Shown in pieces: positions 43,217-52,178 of a stretch of DNA of 64,000 nt. The position numbers were made by a program, and so were the translations under genes. Position 1 is the stretch's first letter. Each line of letters starts with the position of its first letter. A model generated the notes under the pieces. It did no database searches. It was not told the origin of the DNA and worked only from the letters and a program-made list of their open reading frames with translations. Source of the stretch: Beutenbergia cavernae DSM 12333 (GTDB lineage: Bacteria; Actinomycetota; Actinomycetes; Actinomycetales; Beutenbergiaceae); NCBI RefSeq assembly GCF_000023105.1, contig NC_012669.1:1798001-1862000 (forward strand), written 5' to 3'.

Positions 43217-43758
43217 CGGACCTCCCACGCGCTCTGGTCGCCCGTGGAGTACAGCTCACGGTCGCCGTCGGGTGCGAAGCCGGCAGCCGTGTAGAACCGG
43301 CGCGCGCGGGTGTTGGCCTCGAGCACCCAGAGCGTGACGACGGCGTCCCCGGTGCGGCGCAGCGCCTCTGCCATGAGGGACCGTCCGGCGCCCACGCCCC
43401 AGTGCTCCGGGTCGACGTAGATCGCGTAGATCTCGCGCAGGCGGTCGGGATCGGCGGAGCGCAGCGCCGTCAGGTTCTCGTCGCGGTTCTCGCCGAGCAG
43501 GCACCAGCCGACGACGTCGCCGCCCGCCTCGGCGACGAGGTTCGCCGTCGCCGGGGGGATCGCCGCCGCCCCGTGCTCGACCATGCGCTCGTGCAGGCGG
43601 CGCCCGCCGTCCTCGGCGTCGAGGCCGCCGAGGAACTCCGCGGAGAAGATGCCGGCGTAGCCGGACTGCCAGCCGCGCGTGCGCACACGCGCGATCGCGA
43701 ACGCGTCGTCGATCGTCGCGTCGCGGACGACGACGGCGCCAGGGGCGGCGTCGGTCAT
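43180..43758 (-). CDS. GNAT-family N-acetyltransferase
   Basis: A 192-residue protein with the GNAT core: IYVDPEHWGVGAGRSLMAEALRR (acetyl-CoA loop VGAGRSL at 122-128) and VLEANTRARRFYTAAGF before the last strands. The N-terminus VVVRDATIDDAFAIARVR is the usual first strand and helix. The target is unknown. It lies convergent to thiL with a 37-base tail overlap and downstream of rpmB on the same strand, separated by a GC-rich hairpin. Confidence 0.88.
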   Translation of the reverse strand: MTDAAPGAVVVRDATIDDAFAIARVRTRGWQSGYAGIFSAEFLGGLDAEDGGRRLHERMVEHGAAAIPPATANLVAEAGGDVVGWCLLGENRDENLTALRSADPDRLREIYAIYVDPEHWGVGAGRSLMAEALRRTGDAVVTLWVLEANTRARRFYTAAGFAPDGDRELYSTGDQSAWEVRYRREAPPAGPK

Positions 43759-43786
43759 GGCTCCACCTCTCCGGAGAGGACGACGA

Positions 43787-43815
43787 CGGCCGCCGTCCCG
43801 GGGGAGCGGCGGCCG
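43787..43815 (-). terminator. Hairpin after rpmB
   Basis: CGGCCGCCG (43787-43795) pairs with CGGCGGCCG (43807-43815), with an 11-base loop. It sits 22 bases past the rpmB stop in the direction of transcription. There is no U-tract, so it may be partial or processing-related. Confidence 0.4.
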
Positions 43816-43837
43816 CGGTCGAGGGGTCTCGTGCGCC

Positions 43838-44029
43838 CTAGAGGGCGCGCGTCACCTTGCCCGCCTTGAGGCAGGAGGTGCAGACGTTGAGGCGCTTCGG
43901 CGTCCCGTTCACGACCGTGCGCACCTTCTGGATGTTCGGGTTCCAGCGGCGCTTCGTCCGGACGTGCGAGTGCGAGACGCTGTAGCCGAAGCTCGGGTGC
44001 TTGGCGCAGACGTCGCAGGTGGCAGCCAC
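43838..44029 (-). CDS. rpmB: 50S ribosomal protein L28 (zinc-type)
   Basis: A 63-residue ribosomal protein with the zinc-ribbon pairs CDVC (N-terminus) and CTSC (near residues 51-54), so it is the C+ form. [16 protein letters not shown] is the L28 signature. GTG 44029 has GAGGAG seven bases upstream, an unmistakable ribosome binding site. It is divergent from recG, as is common in actinobacteria. In relatives a C- paralog replaces such zinc forms under zinc limitation; none is seen in this window. Confidence 0.95.
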   Translation of the reverse strand: MAATCDVCAKHPSFGYSVSHSHVRTKRRWNPNIQKVRTVVNGTPKRLNVCTSCLKAGKVTRAL

Positions 44030-44117
44030 TGTCGTTCTCCTCGGGTGAGCGTGCCACGCATCGGTGGCGAGGTTCGAAGGCGCGCACGGACACGACCGCG
44101 TCCGGCGCAACCGCTCA

Positions 44118-44148
44118 AGGGTACCCGACGCCTGCGGGAGCCTCCAAC
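44118..44148 (-). promoter_or_regulatory. Candidate rpmB promoter
   Basis: On the minus strand TTGGAG (44148-44143) and TACCCT (44123-44118) are separated by 19 bases, a little wide. The -35 hexamer equals the one proposed for tRNA-Gln. The transcript would have a leader of about 80 bases, fitting the clear Shine-Dalgarno of rpmB. Confidence 0.35.
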
Positions 44149-44242
44149 TCGCCGTCCAGCCCGCCCCCAGCTCGCCCGCTCGGCCACCCGAGCGCGCCCG
44201 GCCCCGCGGAGCCGATGTGCCACGGCTGTCGCCGCGTGAGCC

Positions 44243-44257
44243 TAGTCTCGTTGCTCG
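44243..44257 (+). promoter_or_regulatory. Leaderless promoter -10 for recG
   Basis: TAGTCT at 44243-44248, eight bases, then GTG at 44257, with no Shine-Dalgarno. Confidence 0.5.
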
Positions 44258-46461
44258 TGAGCGCACTCGACGAGCCGCTGAAGCGCGCCCTGGGCACGCG
44301 CACGGCCGGTGCCCTGGGGAAGCTGGGTCTCGAGACCGTCGGCGACCTGCTCTCGCACTACCCGCGGCGGTACGCCGAGCCCGGGCGGCTGACCACCATG
44401 AGCGAGCTCACGCTCGGCGAGCACGTGACGATCGTCGCGCAGGTGTCCAGCGTCGGAGTGCGGCGCCGGAACCGCGGCAAGGGCATGATCGTCGAAGGTG
44501 TCATCACCGACGGCGTGAGCCGCATGTCGCTCGTGTTCTTCGCGCCGTACGCCGGGATGGCCCACACCATCGAGTCCCAGCTCCCGGTCGGCGCCACGGC
44601 GCTCTTCACCGGCACCGTCAACCGGTACCAGGGGAAGCTGCAGCTCGCCCACCCGAGCTACCGGGCGATCGAGGATCCCGACGACGAGGCCGAGGCGCTC
44701 GTCGATGCGTCCAAGCCGATCCCCATCTACCCGGCGAGCGCGGCCATCGACTCGCTGAAGATCCAGGCGGCGATCCGCACCGTGCTCGACCCGCTGCGCC
44801 GCGAGGACGTGCCCGACCCGGTGCCGGACGAGGTCCGGCGCGCGCAGCAGCTTCTCGGGCGGTTCGCCGCGCTGCAGCAGGTGCACGTCCCCGTGACCAT
44901 GGAGGAGGCGTACCGCGCACAGGCGGCGTTGCGGTACGAGGAGGCGTTCGTGCTGCAGGCCGCGCTGGCCCGCCGCCGGGCGGAGGCCGCGGCCGAGCCG
45001 GCCACCGCCCGTCCCGCGGCGGCGGTGGGCCTGCTCGCGGCGTTCGACGCCCGGCTGCCGTTCACGCTCACCGACGGCCAGCGCGACGTCGGCGTGGTCC
45101 TCGCGGACGAGCTCGCTGCCTCGGTGCCCATGCAGCGCCTGCTCCAGGGCGAGGTCGGGTCCGGCAAGACGGTCGTCGCGCTGCGCGCCATGCTGCAGGT
45201 CGTCGACGCCGGCGGCCAGGCCGCGCTGCTCGCGCCCACGGAGGTCCTCGCCGCGCAGCACGCCCGCACGATCGCCGCGATGCTCGGCCCCCTCGCGGAG
45301 GGCGGCATGCTCACGGGCGCGGACGGCGCCACGCGCGTCGCCCTGCTCACCGGTTCGCAGAGCGCCGCGCAGCGCCGTCAGGCGCTAGCCGAGGCAGCGT
45401 CCGGGGCGGCCGGGATCGTCGTCGGCACCCACGCCCTCATCCAGGAGCACGTGCAGTTCGCCGACCTCGGGCTCGTCGTCGTCGACGAGCAGCACCGTTT
45501 CGGCGTCGAGCAGCGCGACGCCCTGCGGGCCAAGGGGAGGACGTCGCCGCATCTCCTCGTGATGACGGCGACGCCGATCCCGCGCACCGTCGCCATGACG
45601 ATCTTCGGCGACCTCGAGAGCTCGACGCTCACCGAGATCCCCGCCGGGCGGGCCGGCGTCAGCACGCACGTCGTGCCGGCCGACAACGCCGCGTGGGTCG
45701 CGCGCACGTGGTCGCGCATCGCCGAGGAGGTGGCCGGCGGGCACCGCGCGTTCGTCGTCTGCCCGCGGATCAGCGACACGCTCACGGAACCCGCCGACGT
45801 CGTCGACCACCTCGCCGACGACGAGTCCGGCCCCGAGTCCCGGCACTCGATCGCCGCCGTCGAGGACGTCGTGGCGCAGCTGCGCGGTGAGCCGGCGCTC
45901 GCCGGCGTCGAGATCGGCATGCTGCACGGGCGGCTCACCCCGGACGTCAAGGACGCCGCCATGGCGGACTTCTCCTCCGGGAAGGTCCCGGTGCTCGTGA
46001 CGACGACTGTCATCGAGGTGGGCGTCGACGTGCCCGAGGCCACCGTGATGGCGGTGCTCGACGCCGACCGGTTCGGGCTGTCCCAGCTGCACCAGCTGCG
46101 CGGGCGCGTCGGGCGGGGGAGCGACCCCGCCGTGTGCCTGCTCCTCACGCACGCGGACCCCGAGACGCCGACCGGGAAGCGGCTCGCGGCGCTGGCGGCC
46201 ACGACCGACGGGTTCGAGCTCGCCGAGGTGGACCTGCGCGACCGCCGGGAGGGCGACGTGCTCGGCGCCGCGCAGTCCGGGCGGACGAACTCGCTCAAGC
46301 TGCTGCGCGTGGTGCAGGATCGCAGGGTCATCGAGCGTGCCCGCACGGATGCCCGCGCCGTCGTGACCGCGGACCCGTCGCTGGACGACCACCCCGTGCT
46401 CGCGGCGGCCATCGCGCGCACGCTCGCCGGAGAACGCGAGGAGTTCCTCGATCGTGCCTAG
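44257..46461 (+). CDS. recG: ATP-dependent DNA helicase RecG
   Basis: A 734-residue branch-migration helicase that rescues stalled forks and processes Holliday junctions. The N-terminal wedge/OB domain includes [21 protein letters not shown]2 motifs: Walker [15 protein letters not shown] (K304), motif [16 protein letters not shown] (DEQH from 410), motif [12 protein letters not shown], motif [14 protein letters not shown] and motif [14 protein letters not shown]-rich insert ([19 protein letters not shown]) is seen in actinobacterial homologs. GTG 44257 is preferred over upstream in-frame starts because homology begins at [12 protein letters not shown] and the -10 fits. Its stop overlaps the next gene. 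Confidence 0.95.
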   Translation: MSALDEPLKRALGTRTAGALGKLGLETVGDLLSHYPRRYAEPGRLTTMSELTLGEHVTIVAQVSSVGVRRRNRGKGMIVEGVITDGVSRMSLVFFAPYAGMAHTIESQLPVGATALFTGTVNRYQGKLQLAHPSYRAIEDPDDEAEALVDASKPIPIYPASAAIDSLKIQAAIRTVLDPLRREDVPDPVPDEVRRAQQLLGRFAALQQVHVPVTMEEAYRAQAALRYEEAFVLQAALARRRAEAAAEPATARPAAAVGLLAAFDARLPFTLTDGQRDVGVVLADELAASVPMQRLLQGEVGSGKTVVALRAMLQVVDAGGQAALLAPTEVLAAQHARTIAAMLGPLAEGGMLTGADGATRVALLTGSQSAAQRRQALAEAASGAAGIVVGTHALIQEHVQFADLGLVVVDEQHRFGVEQRDALRAKGRTSPHLLVMTATPIPRTVAMTIFGDLESSTLTEIPAGRAGVSTHVVPADNAAWVARTWSRIAEEVAGGHRAFVVCPRISDTLTEPADVVDHLADDESGPESRHSIAAVEDVVAQLRGEPALAGVEIGMLHGRLTPDVKDAAMADFSSGKVPVLVTTTVIEVGVDVPEATVMAVLDADRFGLSQLHQLRGRVGRGSDPAVCLLLTHADPETPTGKRLAALAATTDGFELAEVDLRDRREGDVLGAAQSGRTNSLKLLRVVQDRRVIERARTDARAVVTADPSLDDHPVLAAAIARTLAGEREEFLDRA

Positions 46462-47170
46462 CAAGACCAGAGCGCCACGCTCCACCGCCGTCCTGCGCGC
46501 CTCGGGCGTTCTCGTCGGCTACGGCGCCGGCCGCGAGTCCGCCGTCTGCCCCCCGATCGACGTGACGCTGAACGCCGGCAAGGCGCTCGCCGTCGTCGGC
46601 GCGAACGGGACCGGGAAGTCGACGTTCCTGCGGGCCGCGATCGGGCTCCTCGAACCGTTCGCCGGCTCGATCGAGGTGCTCGGGGCGCCCGTCGACGAGC
46701 GCGACGCCGCCTTCCGCGCGGGCGTCGCGAGCGTCCTCGACGACGACGCGTACTTCCCCGCGCTGACCGTGCGCGAGCACCTGCTCCTCGTGGCGCGCGG
46801 GCACGGCGTGCAGGGGGCGAGCGCGCTCGTCACCGAGCTCGTCGAGGAGTTCGGGCTGACGGACCGGGCCAAGGCGATCCCGACGGCGCTCTCCTCCGGG
46901 CAGCGGCGCCGGCTGCTGCTCGCCGCCGGGCTCGTGCGGCCGCGGAAGCTCCTCGTCCTCGACGAGCCGGAGCAGCGGCTCGACGTCGGCATGCGCGACC
47001 GGCTCGCCGAGCGGCTGACGGCGGAGTGCGCAGCGGGCGGGTCCGTGCTCATGGCCACGCACGACCCGGTGCTCGTGCGCAGCGTCGCCCACTCCGCGCT
47101 GCTCATCGCCGAGGACGCCGTCCGCCGGATCTCGCCCGACGAGGCCGCGCGCGCGATCGAGGCGCTGTGA
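46454..47170 (+). CDS. ABC transporter ATP-binding protein (DUF6297 partner)
   Basis: A 238-residue ATPase: Walker A GANGTGKS at 49-56, signature LSSGQ at 146-150 (a variant of LSGGQ), Walker B LLVLDEP around 167-172, switch histidine in MATHDPVLV. The GTG at 46454 overlaps the recG stop by eight bases, and its own stop overlaps the DUF6297 gene (GTGA). With that membrane protein it probably forms an uncharacterised ABC system conserved after recG in some actinobacteria. The transported substrate is unknown. Confidence 0.88.
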   Translation: MPSKTRAPRSTAVLRASGVLVGYGAGRESAVCPPIDVTLNAGKALAVVGANGTGKSTFLRAAIGLLEPFAGSIEVLGAPVDERDAAFRAGVASVLDDDAYFPALTVREHLLLVARGHGVQGASALVTELVEEFGLTDRAKAIPTALSSGQRRRLLLAAGLVRPRKLLVLDEPEQRLDVGMRDRLAERLTAECAAGGSVLMATHDPVLVRSVAHSALLIAEDAVRRISPDEAARAIEAL

Positions 47171-48741
47171 GCGCAGGCGCCGAGGTGCGGACGATGAAGG
47201 GGCGCGAGGTCCGCGCGCTCACGGCGCAGGTCGCCCGTGCGCGCTCCGGCGCCGGGATCGGCACGATCCTCGGCGACGTGTACATCGCGGTCTTCTCGGC
47301 GGCGATCGCGGTCGCCATGGCCGCGAGCATCGCCGGGCAGCTCGGCACCGGGCTCCGTGCCCCGGAGGGCGCCGGGACGCTCGACCCGGGGTGGCTCGCC
47401 CCGCTGATCGCGCTGGCCGGGTTCGGTGGCCTGCTCGCGGTCACGGCACGGCTCGGCCCGCTCGGCGTCGGCACCGCGGGAGCGGTGTGGTGGCTGCCGA
47501 TGCCGGTGGACCGCCGTTCGCTGCTGCGACCGGCCGCCGGTCGCTGGCTCGTGGCAGGACTCCTGGTGGGCGCCGTGGCCGCGGGCATCGTCCTGGCCCT
47601 GGTCGCCGCTGCGGTCCCGACCGGCGCCGTCCTCGCGCTCACGCTCGCCGCTGCGGCGTGCGTGGGGGCGCTCGTCGTCGCCGCGACAGGGCTGACCCAG
47701 ACGATGGACATCACCGCGTCCCGACGCCGTGCGGTCCACCTGGCGTTCGCGGGCGACCTCGCTCTCCTGCTCGCCCCGGTGGCCGGCCTCGTTCTGTCGG
47801 TGACGCGACCCGAGCCGCCGGATGCCGCGGGACTCGCGTCAGGTTCGGTCCTGGTCGGCGTCGTCGCCATCCTGGCCGCCGGCGTCGTCGTCGCCGCCGT
47901 CGTGCTCGACGCCAGGCTCGAGCGGGTCCGGGGCGCGGACCTGCGCGAGCGCGGCGCGCGCGCGGCCTATGCGAGCGGGGCGGCGGTGAGCATGGACACC
48001 CGCGAGCTCGGCCGGGCGATGTCGGAGGCGTCGGAGCCGGATGCCCGACGGCGGCCGCTCAGCTTCGGCTGGGTGACCGGCCCGGTGTCGGCGCTCGCCA
48101 GCGCCGATCTTCTCGTCCTGCTGAGGTCGCCGCGGCACGTCGTGCAGCTCGTCGCGACGGCGTGCCTGCCGATCGCGGCCGTCCTCTCGGGCCTGAGTGC
48201 GCTGTGGCTCACGGCCGCGTGTCTCGTCGGCGCCGGCTACGTGGCCGCTCTCGCGAGCGCCGAGGGGGCGCGCCGGGCAGAGATGGCGCCGGTGCTGGAC
48301 CGCACGTTCGGGATCGACGCGACCACCACCCGGCGGACGCGGCTGATCGTTCCCGTCGGCGTCCTGCTCGTCTGGACCGTGCCGGTCTTCGCCGTCATCG
48401 GGGCGCATGCGGGCGACGCCGCGGGCTGGGTCGCGCTCGGGATCGTCGCCGCCCCGGTGTGGGGGGCGGGGGCGGTGCGCGCCGCCTACCGCAGGCCGCC
48501 CGACTGGTCCGGCCCGCTCGTGATGACGCCGGGCGGCGCGCTGCCGCCGGGAGTCGCGGGCGCGATCGCCAAAGGGCCGGACATCACGATCCTGGGGCTC
48601 ATCCCCACGCTGATCGCGTTCCTCACGGGCGTCGTCTCGCCGACCCTCGTGTTCGCCCAGCTCGCCGTCACCGCGATCATGTGCGCGATCGCGGCGCACG
48701 TCCCGGCGAAGCATCCGCGGTCGGGTTCGACGTCCGCCTAG
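47167..48741 (+). CDS. DUF6297-family multi-spanning membrane protein
   Basis: A 524-residue membrane protein with about ten or more hydrophobic helices (for example VYIAVFSAAIAVAMAASIAG near 38-57 and WLVAGLLVGAVAAGIVLALV). Conserved-looking cytoplasmic loops are VWWLPMPVDRRSLLRPAAGR and ADLLVLLRSPRHVVQL. It matches what I know as DUF6297, an actinobacterial ABC-permease-like family. It is translationally coupled to the preceding ATPase gene by GTGA and is the last gene of the recG operon. Function is unknown. Confidence 0.8.
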   Translation: MSAGAEVRTMKGREVRALTAQVARARSGAGIGTILGDVYIAVFSAAIAVAMAASIAGQLGTGLRAPEGAGTLDPGWLAPLIALAGFGGLLAVTARLGPLGVGTAGAVWWLPMPVDRRSLLRPAAGRWLVAGLLVGAVAAGIVLALVAAAVPTGAVLALTLAAAACVGALVVAATGLTQTMDITASRRRAVHLAFAGDLALLLAPVAGLVLSVTRPEPPDAAGLASGSVLVGVVAILAAGVVVAAVVLDARLERVRGADLRERGARAAYASGAAVSMDTRELGRAMSEASEPDARRRPLSFGWVTGPVSALASADLLVLLRSPRHVVQLVATACLPIAAVLSGLSALWLTAACLVGAGYVAALASAEGARRAEMAPVLDRTFGIDATTTRRTRLIVPVGVLLVWTVPVFAVIGAHAGDAAGWVALGIVAAPVWGAGAVRAAYRRPPDWSGPLVMTPGGALPPGVAGAIAKGPDITILGLIPTLIAFLTGVVSPTLVFAQLAVTAIMCAIAAHVPAKHPRSGSTSA

Positions 48742-48821
48742 CCCGGCGAGCGCCGGCCATGCGGGACGCCCGACGCTCGGCCGATCCCGGCTCTCCGCGC
48801 GAGGGCACACGCTGACCTCGT

Positions 48822-48878
48822 CGAGATGTCGCGAGTGGCTGGCTGGAGCACCGCGGGGCAGCCGTGTGCGACATCTCG
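48822..48878. terminator. Bidirectional terminator-like inverted repeat
   Basis: CGAGATGTCGC (48822-48832) pairs with GCGACATCTCG (48868-48878); the 35-base interval contains a second small hairpin (GGCTG/CAGCC). It lies between the convergent DUF6297 and MFS genes, the right place for a shared terminator. Confidence 0.5.
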
Positions 48879-48891
48879 GCGGGGAGACGCC

Positions 48892-50190
48892 CTAGCCGAC
48901 GGTGGGCGGGTCGGGATCGGCCTCACGGTCGAGCCCCTCCGGGGGAGCGCCGGCGTACGCAATCTGGGCGAGCTGGCGCCACACCAGTGCGAGGGTGATC
49001 GCCGATCCGGCGAACGCGAACCAGAACGGGGCGAGGACGCCCCACCGCTCGGCGAGCAGGCCGCCGATCGCCTGCCCGATCGCCAACCCGCCGAAGACGG
49101 CCACCATGTACACGCTCCCGACGCGACCCTGGAACGCGAGCGGGACCGCGCGCTGCCGCACGGTCGCGGAGACCGTGCCCCACACGAACGCGTAGGCCCC
49201 GAAGACCACCATGATCCCGATCGCGACCGGTCCCGACGTCGTCAGCGCCAGGGCGGCGTGCATGAGCACCTCGAGCGTGAGGCACACCCGCATCAGGGTC
49301 GCGAGCCGGGCATGTCGCTCGAGCCAGCCGAAACTGGCGATGCCGACCAGCCCGCCGACCGCCGTCGCCGTCGTCAGCAGGCCGAACCCGACCTCACCGA
49401 GGTGCAGATGGTCAAGCGCGTACTTGACGAGGATGCCCCACGGCGCCGCCCACGTGACGTTGAACACCAGGATGACCAGGGCGAGCGTGCGGACCGGCGG
49501 GTGGGCGAGGATCCACCGGACGCCGTCGCGGATGTCGTGCCACACGTGGGTGCGCTCGGCTGTGTCGTCGGCCGGGTTCACGTCGGGTGGCGGCGGCAGC
49601 ACGATCCGGCCGACGAGGACGACGGCCAACGCGACGGCCACCACCTGGGCGGCGAACGGCCACGCCATCCCTGCCGCGAACAGGAACGCCCCGACCGGCG
49701 GCCCCACGAGCTGGTTCGCGACCAGGTAGCCGGCCTGAAGGCGCGCGTTCCCGATGCCGAGGTCGGCGGGGCGTACGAGAGTGGGCAGCAGAGTCTGGGA
49801 CGCGGAGTCCGCGAATACCTCCGCCACGCCGTACGCGAACATCACAGCGAGCACGACGCCGATGCTCACCGCGCCGCTCGCGATGCTGACCACGAGTACG
49901 GAGACGACGACGGCGCGCAGCGCGTTCGCGACCATCACGAGGCGACGGCGGTCGAGCCGGTCGGCGATCGCTCCCGCCCACAGTCCGAACAGCAGCCACG
50001 GGAGGCGCTGGAGCAGCGCGGCCATGGCGATGAGGAACGCCGAGTCGGTCTGCGAGGCCACGAGCAGAGGCCCGGCGGCTAGCGCGATGCCGTCGCCGAC
50101 GTTGCTCGTCCACGACGACGCGAGCAACCAACGGAAGCTCACGCCCATCCGCTGCGGTGCGACGACTTCCCCGATCCTGCCCACGAGCAC
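48892..50190 (-). CDS. MFS exporter (MFS_3, enterobactin-exporter-like)
   Basis: A 432-residue transporter with about twelve transmembrane helices, N-terminal FRWLLASSWTSNVGDGIALA, the loop-2/3 motif GAIADRLDRRRLVMVANALR near 73-92, and AYGVAEVFADSASQTLLP, the usual pattern of the MFS_3 drug/siderophore-export group. Its cargo is unknown. The start is ambiguous: GTG at 50190 or 50184. A TAGGCT hexamer at 50199-50194 (minus strand) lies 3 or 9 bases from these, so the second GTG fits better. It is transcribed alone. Confidence 0.85.
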   Translation of the reverse strand: MLVGRIGEVVAPQRMGVSFRWLLASSWTSNVGDGIALAAGPLLVASQTDSAFLIAMAALLQRLPWLLFGLWAGAIADRLDRRRLVMVANALRAVVVSVLVVSIASGAVSIGVVLAVMFAYGVAEVFADSASQTLLPTLVRPADLGIGNARLQAGYLVANQLVGPPVGAFLFAAGMAWPFAAQVVAVALAVVLVGRIVLPPPPDVNPADDTAERTHVWHDIRDGVRWILAHPPVRTLALVILVFNVTWAAPWGILVKYALDHLHLGEVGFGLLTTATAVGGLVGIASFGWLERHARLATLMRVCLTLEVLMHAALALTTSGPVAIGIMVVFGAYAFVWGTVSATVRQRAVPLAFQGRVGSVYMVAVFGGLAIGQAIGGLLAERWGVLAPFWFAFAGSAITLALVWRQLAQIAYAGAPPEGLDREADPDPPTVG

Positions 50191-50242
50191 GCGAGCCTAG
50201 GCCACCCAGCCACCCGCCCGCCCGGCCCGCGCCGAGCCGCGC

Positions 50243-50300
50243 CCGTCGCGAGGACGCCCTGGGTCGCGCTTCTCCGTCGCGAGGACGCCCTGGGTCGCGC
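50243..50300. repeat. Two 27-bp direct repeats in the intergenic region
   Basis: CCGTCGCGAGGACGCCCTGG plus GTCGCGC occurs at 50243-50269 and again, identically, at 50274-50300, separated by TTCT. The copies lie in the 271-base gap between the divergent MFS and rsmD genes; the rest of the gap holds only the rsmD -10. They may be regulatory or the result of slippage. Confidence 0.75.
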
Positions 50301-50448
50301 CTGGGCCGCTGGATGCGCGAGTGAGGGCGTGGTCGGAGGTCACGTGCGCGGGTGCGGGTGCGGTCGGTCTCACGAGGGGAGTCCTGCTCCGGTCGTTCGC
50401 CCGTCGCGGTCCCCTCTCGCCCGCTCCTCGCTCACGCGCCCGGATCGG

Positions 50449-50462
50449 TAGCCTGACCGCCG
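50449..50462 (+). promoter_or_regulatory. Leaderless promoter -10 for rsmD
   Basis: TAGCCT at 50449-50454, seven bases, then GTG at 50462, with no Shine-Dalgarno. Confidence 0.5.
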
Positions 50463-51025
50463 TGACACGGATCGTGGCCGGGAGCGCCCGGGGGAGGACG
50501 CTCGCCGTCCCGGCCGCCGGCACCCGCCCGACCACCGACCGCGTCCGCGAGGCCGTGTTCTCGGCGCTCGAGGCACGAGGCCAGGTCGCCGACGCGCGGG
50601 TCCTCGACCTGTACGCCGGCTCCGGTGCCCTCGGGCTCGAGGCGGCGAGCCGCGGGGCCCAGAGCGTCCTGCTCGTGGAGTCGGACCGGCGGGCGGCGGC
50701 GATCTGCCGACGGAACGCCGACACGCTGGGGCTGTCCGGCGTCGTCTCCGTGCGGGCCGCACGCGTGGAGCAGCTGCTGCGGCGGCCGGCGCCGCACGCG
50801 TTCGACCTCGTGCTCTGCGACCCCCCGTACGACCTCGAGAGCGACCGGCTCGACGGTGTCCTGGGCTCTCTGGCCGACGGCGGCTGGCTCGCCCCCGGCG
50901 CCGTCGTGCTCGTCGAGCGCTCGGCGCGTGACGACGCCCCCGGCTGGCCCGCGCCGCTCGAGCCCGACTGGAAGCGGACCTACGGCGAGACGGCGGTCCA
51001 CGTGGCCACGACGCCGGCGCGGTAG
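50462..51025 (+). CDS. rsmD: 16S rRNA (guanine(966)-N(2))-methyltransferase RsmD
   Basis: A 187-residue SAM-dependent methyltransferase modifying G966 of 16S rRNA in the 30S subunit. The N-terminus VTRIVAGSARGRTLAVP and TRPTTDRVREAVFSAL are RsmD-specific. SAM motif I is VLDLYAGSGALGLEAASRG at 47-65 and the catalytic motif is LCDPPYD at 118-124. It is followed ten bases later by coaD, the standard pairing. The UAG stop at 51023-51025 doubles as the start of the coaD -10-like hexamer. Confidence 0.94.
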   Translation: MTRIVAGSARGRTLAVPAAGTRPTTDRVREAVFSALEARGQVADARVLDLYAGSGALGLEAASRGAQSVLLVESDRRAAAICRRNADTLGLSGVVSVRAARVEQLLRRPAPHAFDLVLCDPPYDLESDRLDGVLGSLADGGWLAPGAVVLVERSARDDAPGWPAPLEPDWKRTYGETAVHVATTPAR

Positions 51026-51036
51026 CGTGACGGTCG
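51023..51036 (+). promoter_or_regulatory. Leaderless promoter -10 for coaD, overlapping the rsmD stop
   Basis: TAGCGT at 51023-51028 begins with the rsmD stop codon TAG; seven bases later GTG at 51036 starts coaD. Confidence 0.45.
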
Positions 51037-51533
51037 TGCCCCGGATCGCCGTCTGCCCCGGATCCTTCGATCCGGTCACGCTCGGCCACGTCGACGTCGT
51101 CCGCCGCGCCGCCACGCTGTTCGACGAGGTGGTCGTCGGCATCGGGATCAACGCCGCCAAGACGCCCCTGCTGTCAGCGTCCGAGCGCAGCGCCCTGTTC
51201 GCGAGCGCCGTCGACGACCTGCCCGGCGTGCGGGTCGAGCTCGTGCCAGGCCTGCTCGCCGACTTCTGCACCCGCGTGGGCGCGAGCGCCATCGTCAAAG
51301 GGCTGCGGGGCGGCGCCGACTTCGACGCGGAGTCCCCGATGGCACTCATGAACCGGCACCTGGCCGGCATCGAGACCGTGTTCGTGATCGGCGACCCGGC
51401 GCTCGCGCACGTCTCCAGCTCGATGGTGCGCGACGTGGCCCGGCACGGCGGCGCGATCGACGATCTCGTGCCCGCCGGCGTCGCCGACGCGGTCCGGTCG
51501 CGGCTCCACGGCACGGTGAAGGAGGTCCCATGA
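51036..51533 (+). CDS. coaD: Phosphopantetheine adenylyltransferase
   Basis: A 165-residue nucleotidylyltransferase joining ATP to 4'-phosphopantetheine in coenzyme A synthesis. The class motif CPGSFDPVTLGHVD at 7-20 contains the T/HxGH-type site, and AHVSSSMVRDVARHGG near 125-140 is the second nucleotide-binding motif; NRHLAGIETVF is also typical. GTG 51036 is preferred; a GTG at 51027 lies within the proposed -10 region. Its stop overlaps the ATG of the coiled-coil gene. Confidence 0.95.
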   Translation: MPRIAVCPGSFDPVTLGHVDVVRRAATLFDEVVVGIGINAAKTPLLSASERSALFASAVDDLPGVRVELVPGLLADFCTRVGASAIVKGLRGGADFDAESPMALMNRHLAGIETVFVIGDPALAHVSSSMVRDVARHGGAIDDLVPAGVADAVRSRLHGTVKEVP

Positions 51534-52036
51534 GCGAGGCCCAGGACGAGCGTTCGGCACCGCTGCTCGCGATCCTCGACGACCTGGTGGGCCGCGTGCA
51601 GGCCGCGCGCGCCATGCCGATGAGCGCGTCGGTGCTGGTCAACCGGGCCGAGGTGCTCGACCTCCTCGATGCCGTCCGGGACTCGCTCCCGGACCAGATC
51701 AGCGCGGCCGACGACGTCATCGCCGACGCGGACGCCGTCCTCGCCCGCGCGCAGCGTGAGGCCGAGCGCGCCCTGGCGCAGGCTCGGACCGAGGCGGAGC
51801 GGCTCACGTCGCAGGAGGCGGTCGTGGCCCAGGCCGAGGCGCGCGCCGCCGAGATCGTGGCCGCGGCCGAGGAGACGGCGGAGCGCCTGCAGCGCGACGC
51901 CGACGACTACTGCGACAAGCGGCTCGCGCAGTTCGAGATCGATCTCGACGCCGTCCAGGCGCAGGTGCACGCCGGGCGGGCGCGGCTCGCGGAGCGCGCG
52001 CGGAACCGCCCGGAGGAGCCGGACGAGGACGACTAG
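51530..52036 (+). CDS. DivIVA/AtpF-like coiled-coil protein
   Basis: A 168-residue soluble protein, rich in Ala, Glu, Arg and Gln, with an almost continuous heptad-like coiled coil from about 55 to 160 (ADAVLARAQREAERALAQAR; AEARAAEIVAAAEETAERLQ). The N-terminus MSEAQDERSAPLLAILDDLV and MPMSASVLVNRAEVLDLLD resemble proteins annotated as cell-division-initiation or ATP-synthase-B-like next to coaD in actinobacteria. A structural role in cell envelope or division organisation is inferred. ATGA overlap with coaD indicates coupling. Confidence 0.7.
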   Translation: MSEAQDERSAPLLAILDDLVGRVQAARAMPMSASVLVNRAEVLDLLDAVRDSLPDQISAADDVIADADAVLARAQREAERALAQARTEAERLTSQEAVVAQAEARAAEIVAAAEETAERLQRDADDYCDKRLAQFEIDLDAVQAQVHAGRARLAERARNRPEEPDEDD

Positions 52037-52044
52037 CGGTGCGG

Positions 52045-52050
52045 TAGGAT
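52045..52050 (+). promoter_or_regulatory. Candidate -10 for the yceD-rpmF operon
   Basis: TAGGAT at 52045-52050, in the context GCGGTAGGATCGTGGGC. No good -35 is seen. A transcript from here would have a leader of about 120 bases before the GAGGAGG ribosome binding site of yceD. Confidence 0.4.
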
Positions 52051-52178
52051 CGTGGGCTGGTCCCCACCGCTCGCGCGCGTTGTCGCGCGGCCGGACGGCG
52101 GCCTGGTCGAGGAGTCGCCGACCATCACCCGAAGCAGTGGCGTGCGCGCCGCGGCTTCCGATCTGCGAGGAGGAGTGC

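Noticed and set aside
50243-50300. CRISPR-like repeat array
   Set aside because: Only two units separated by four bases, no spacers and no cas genes nearby.
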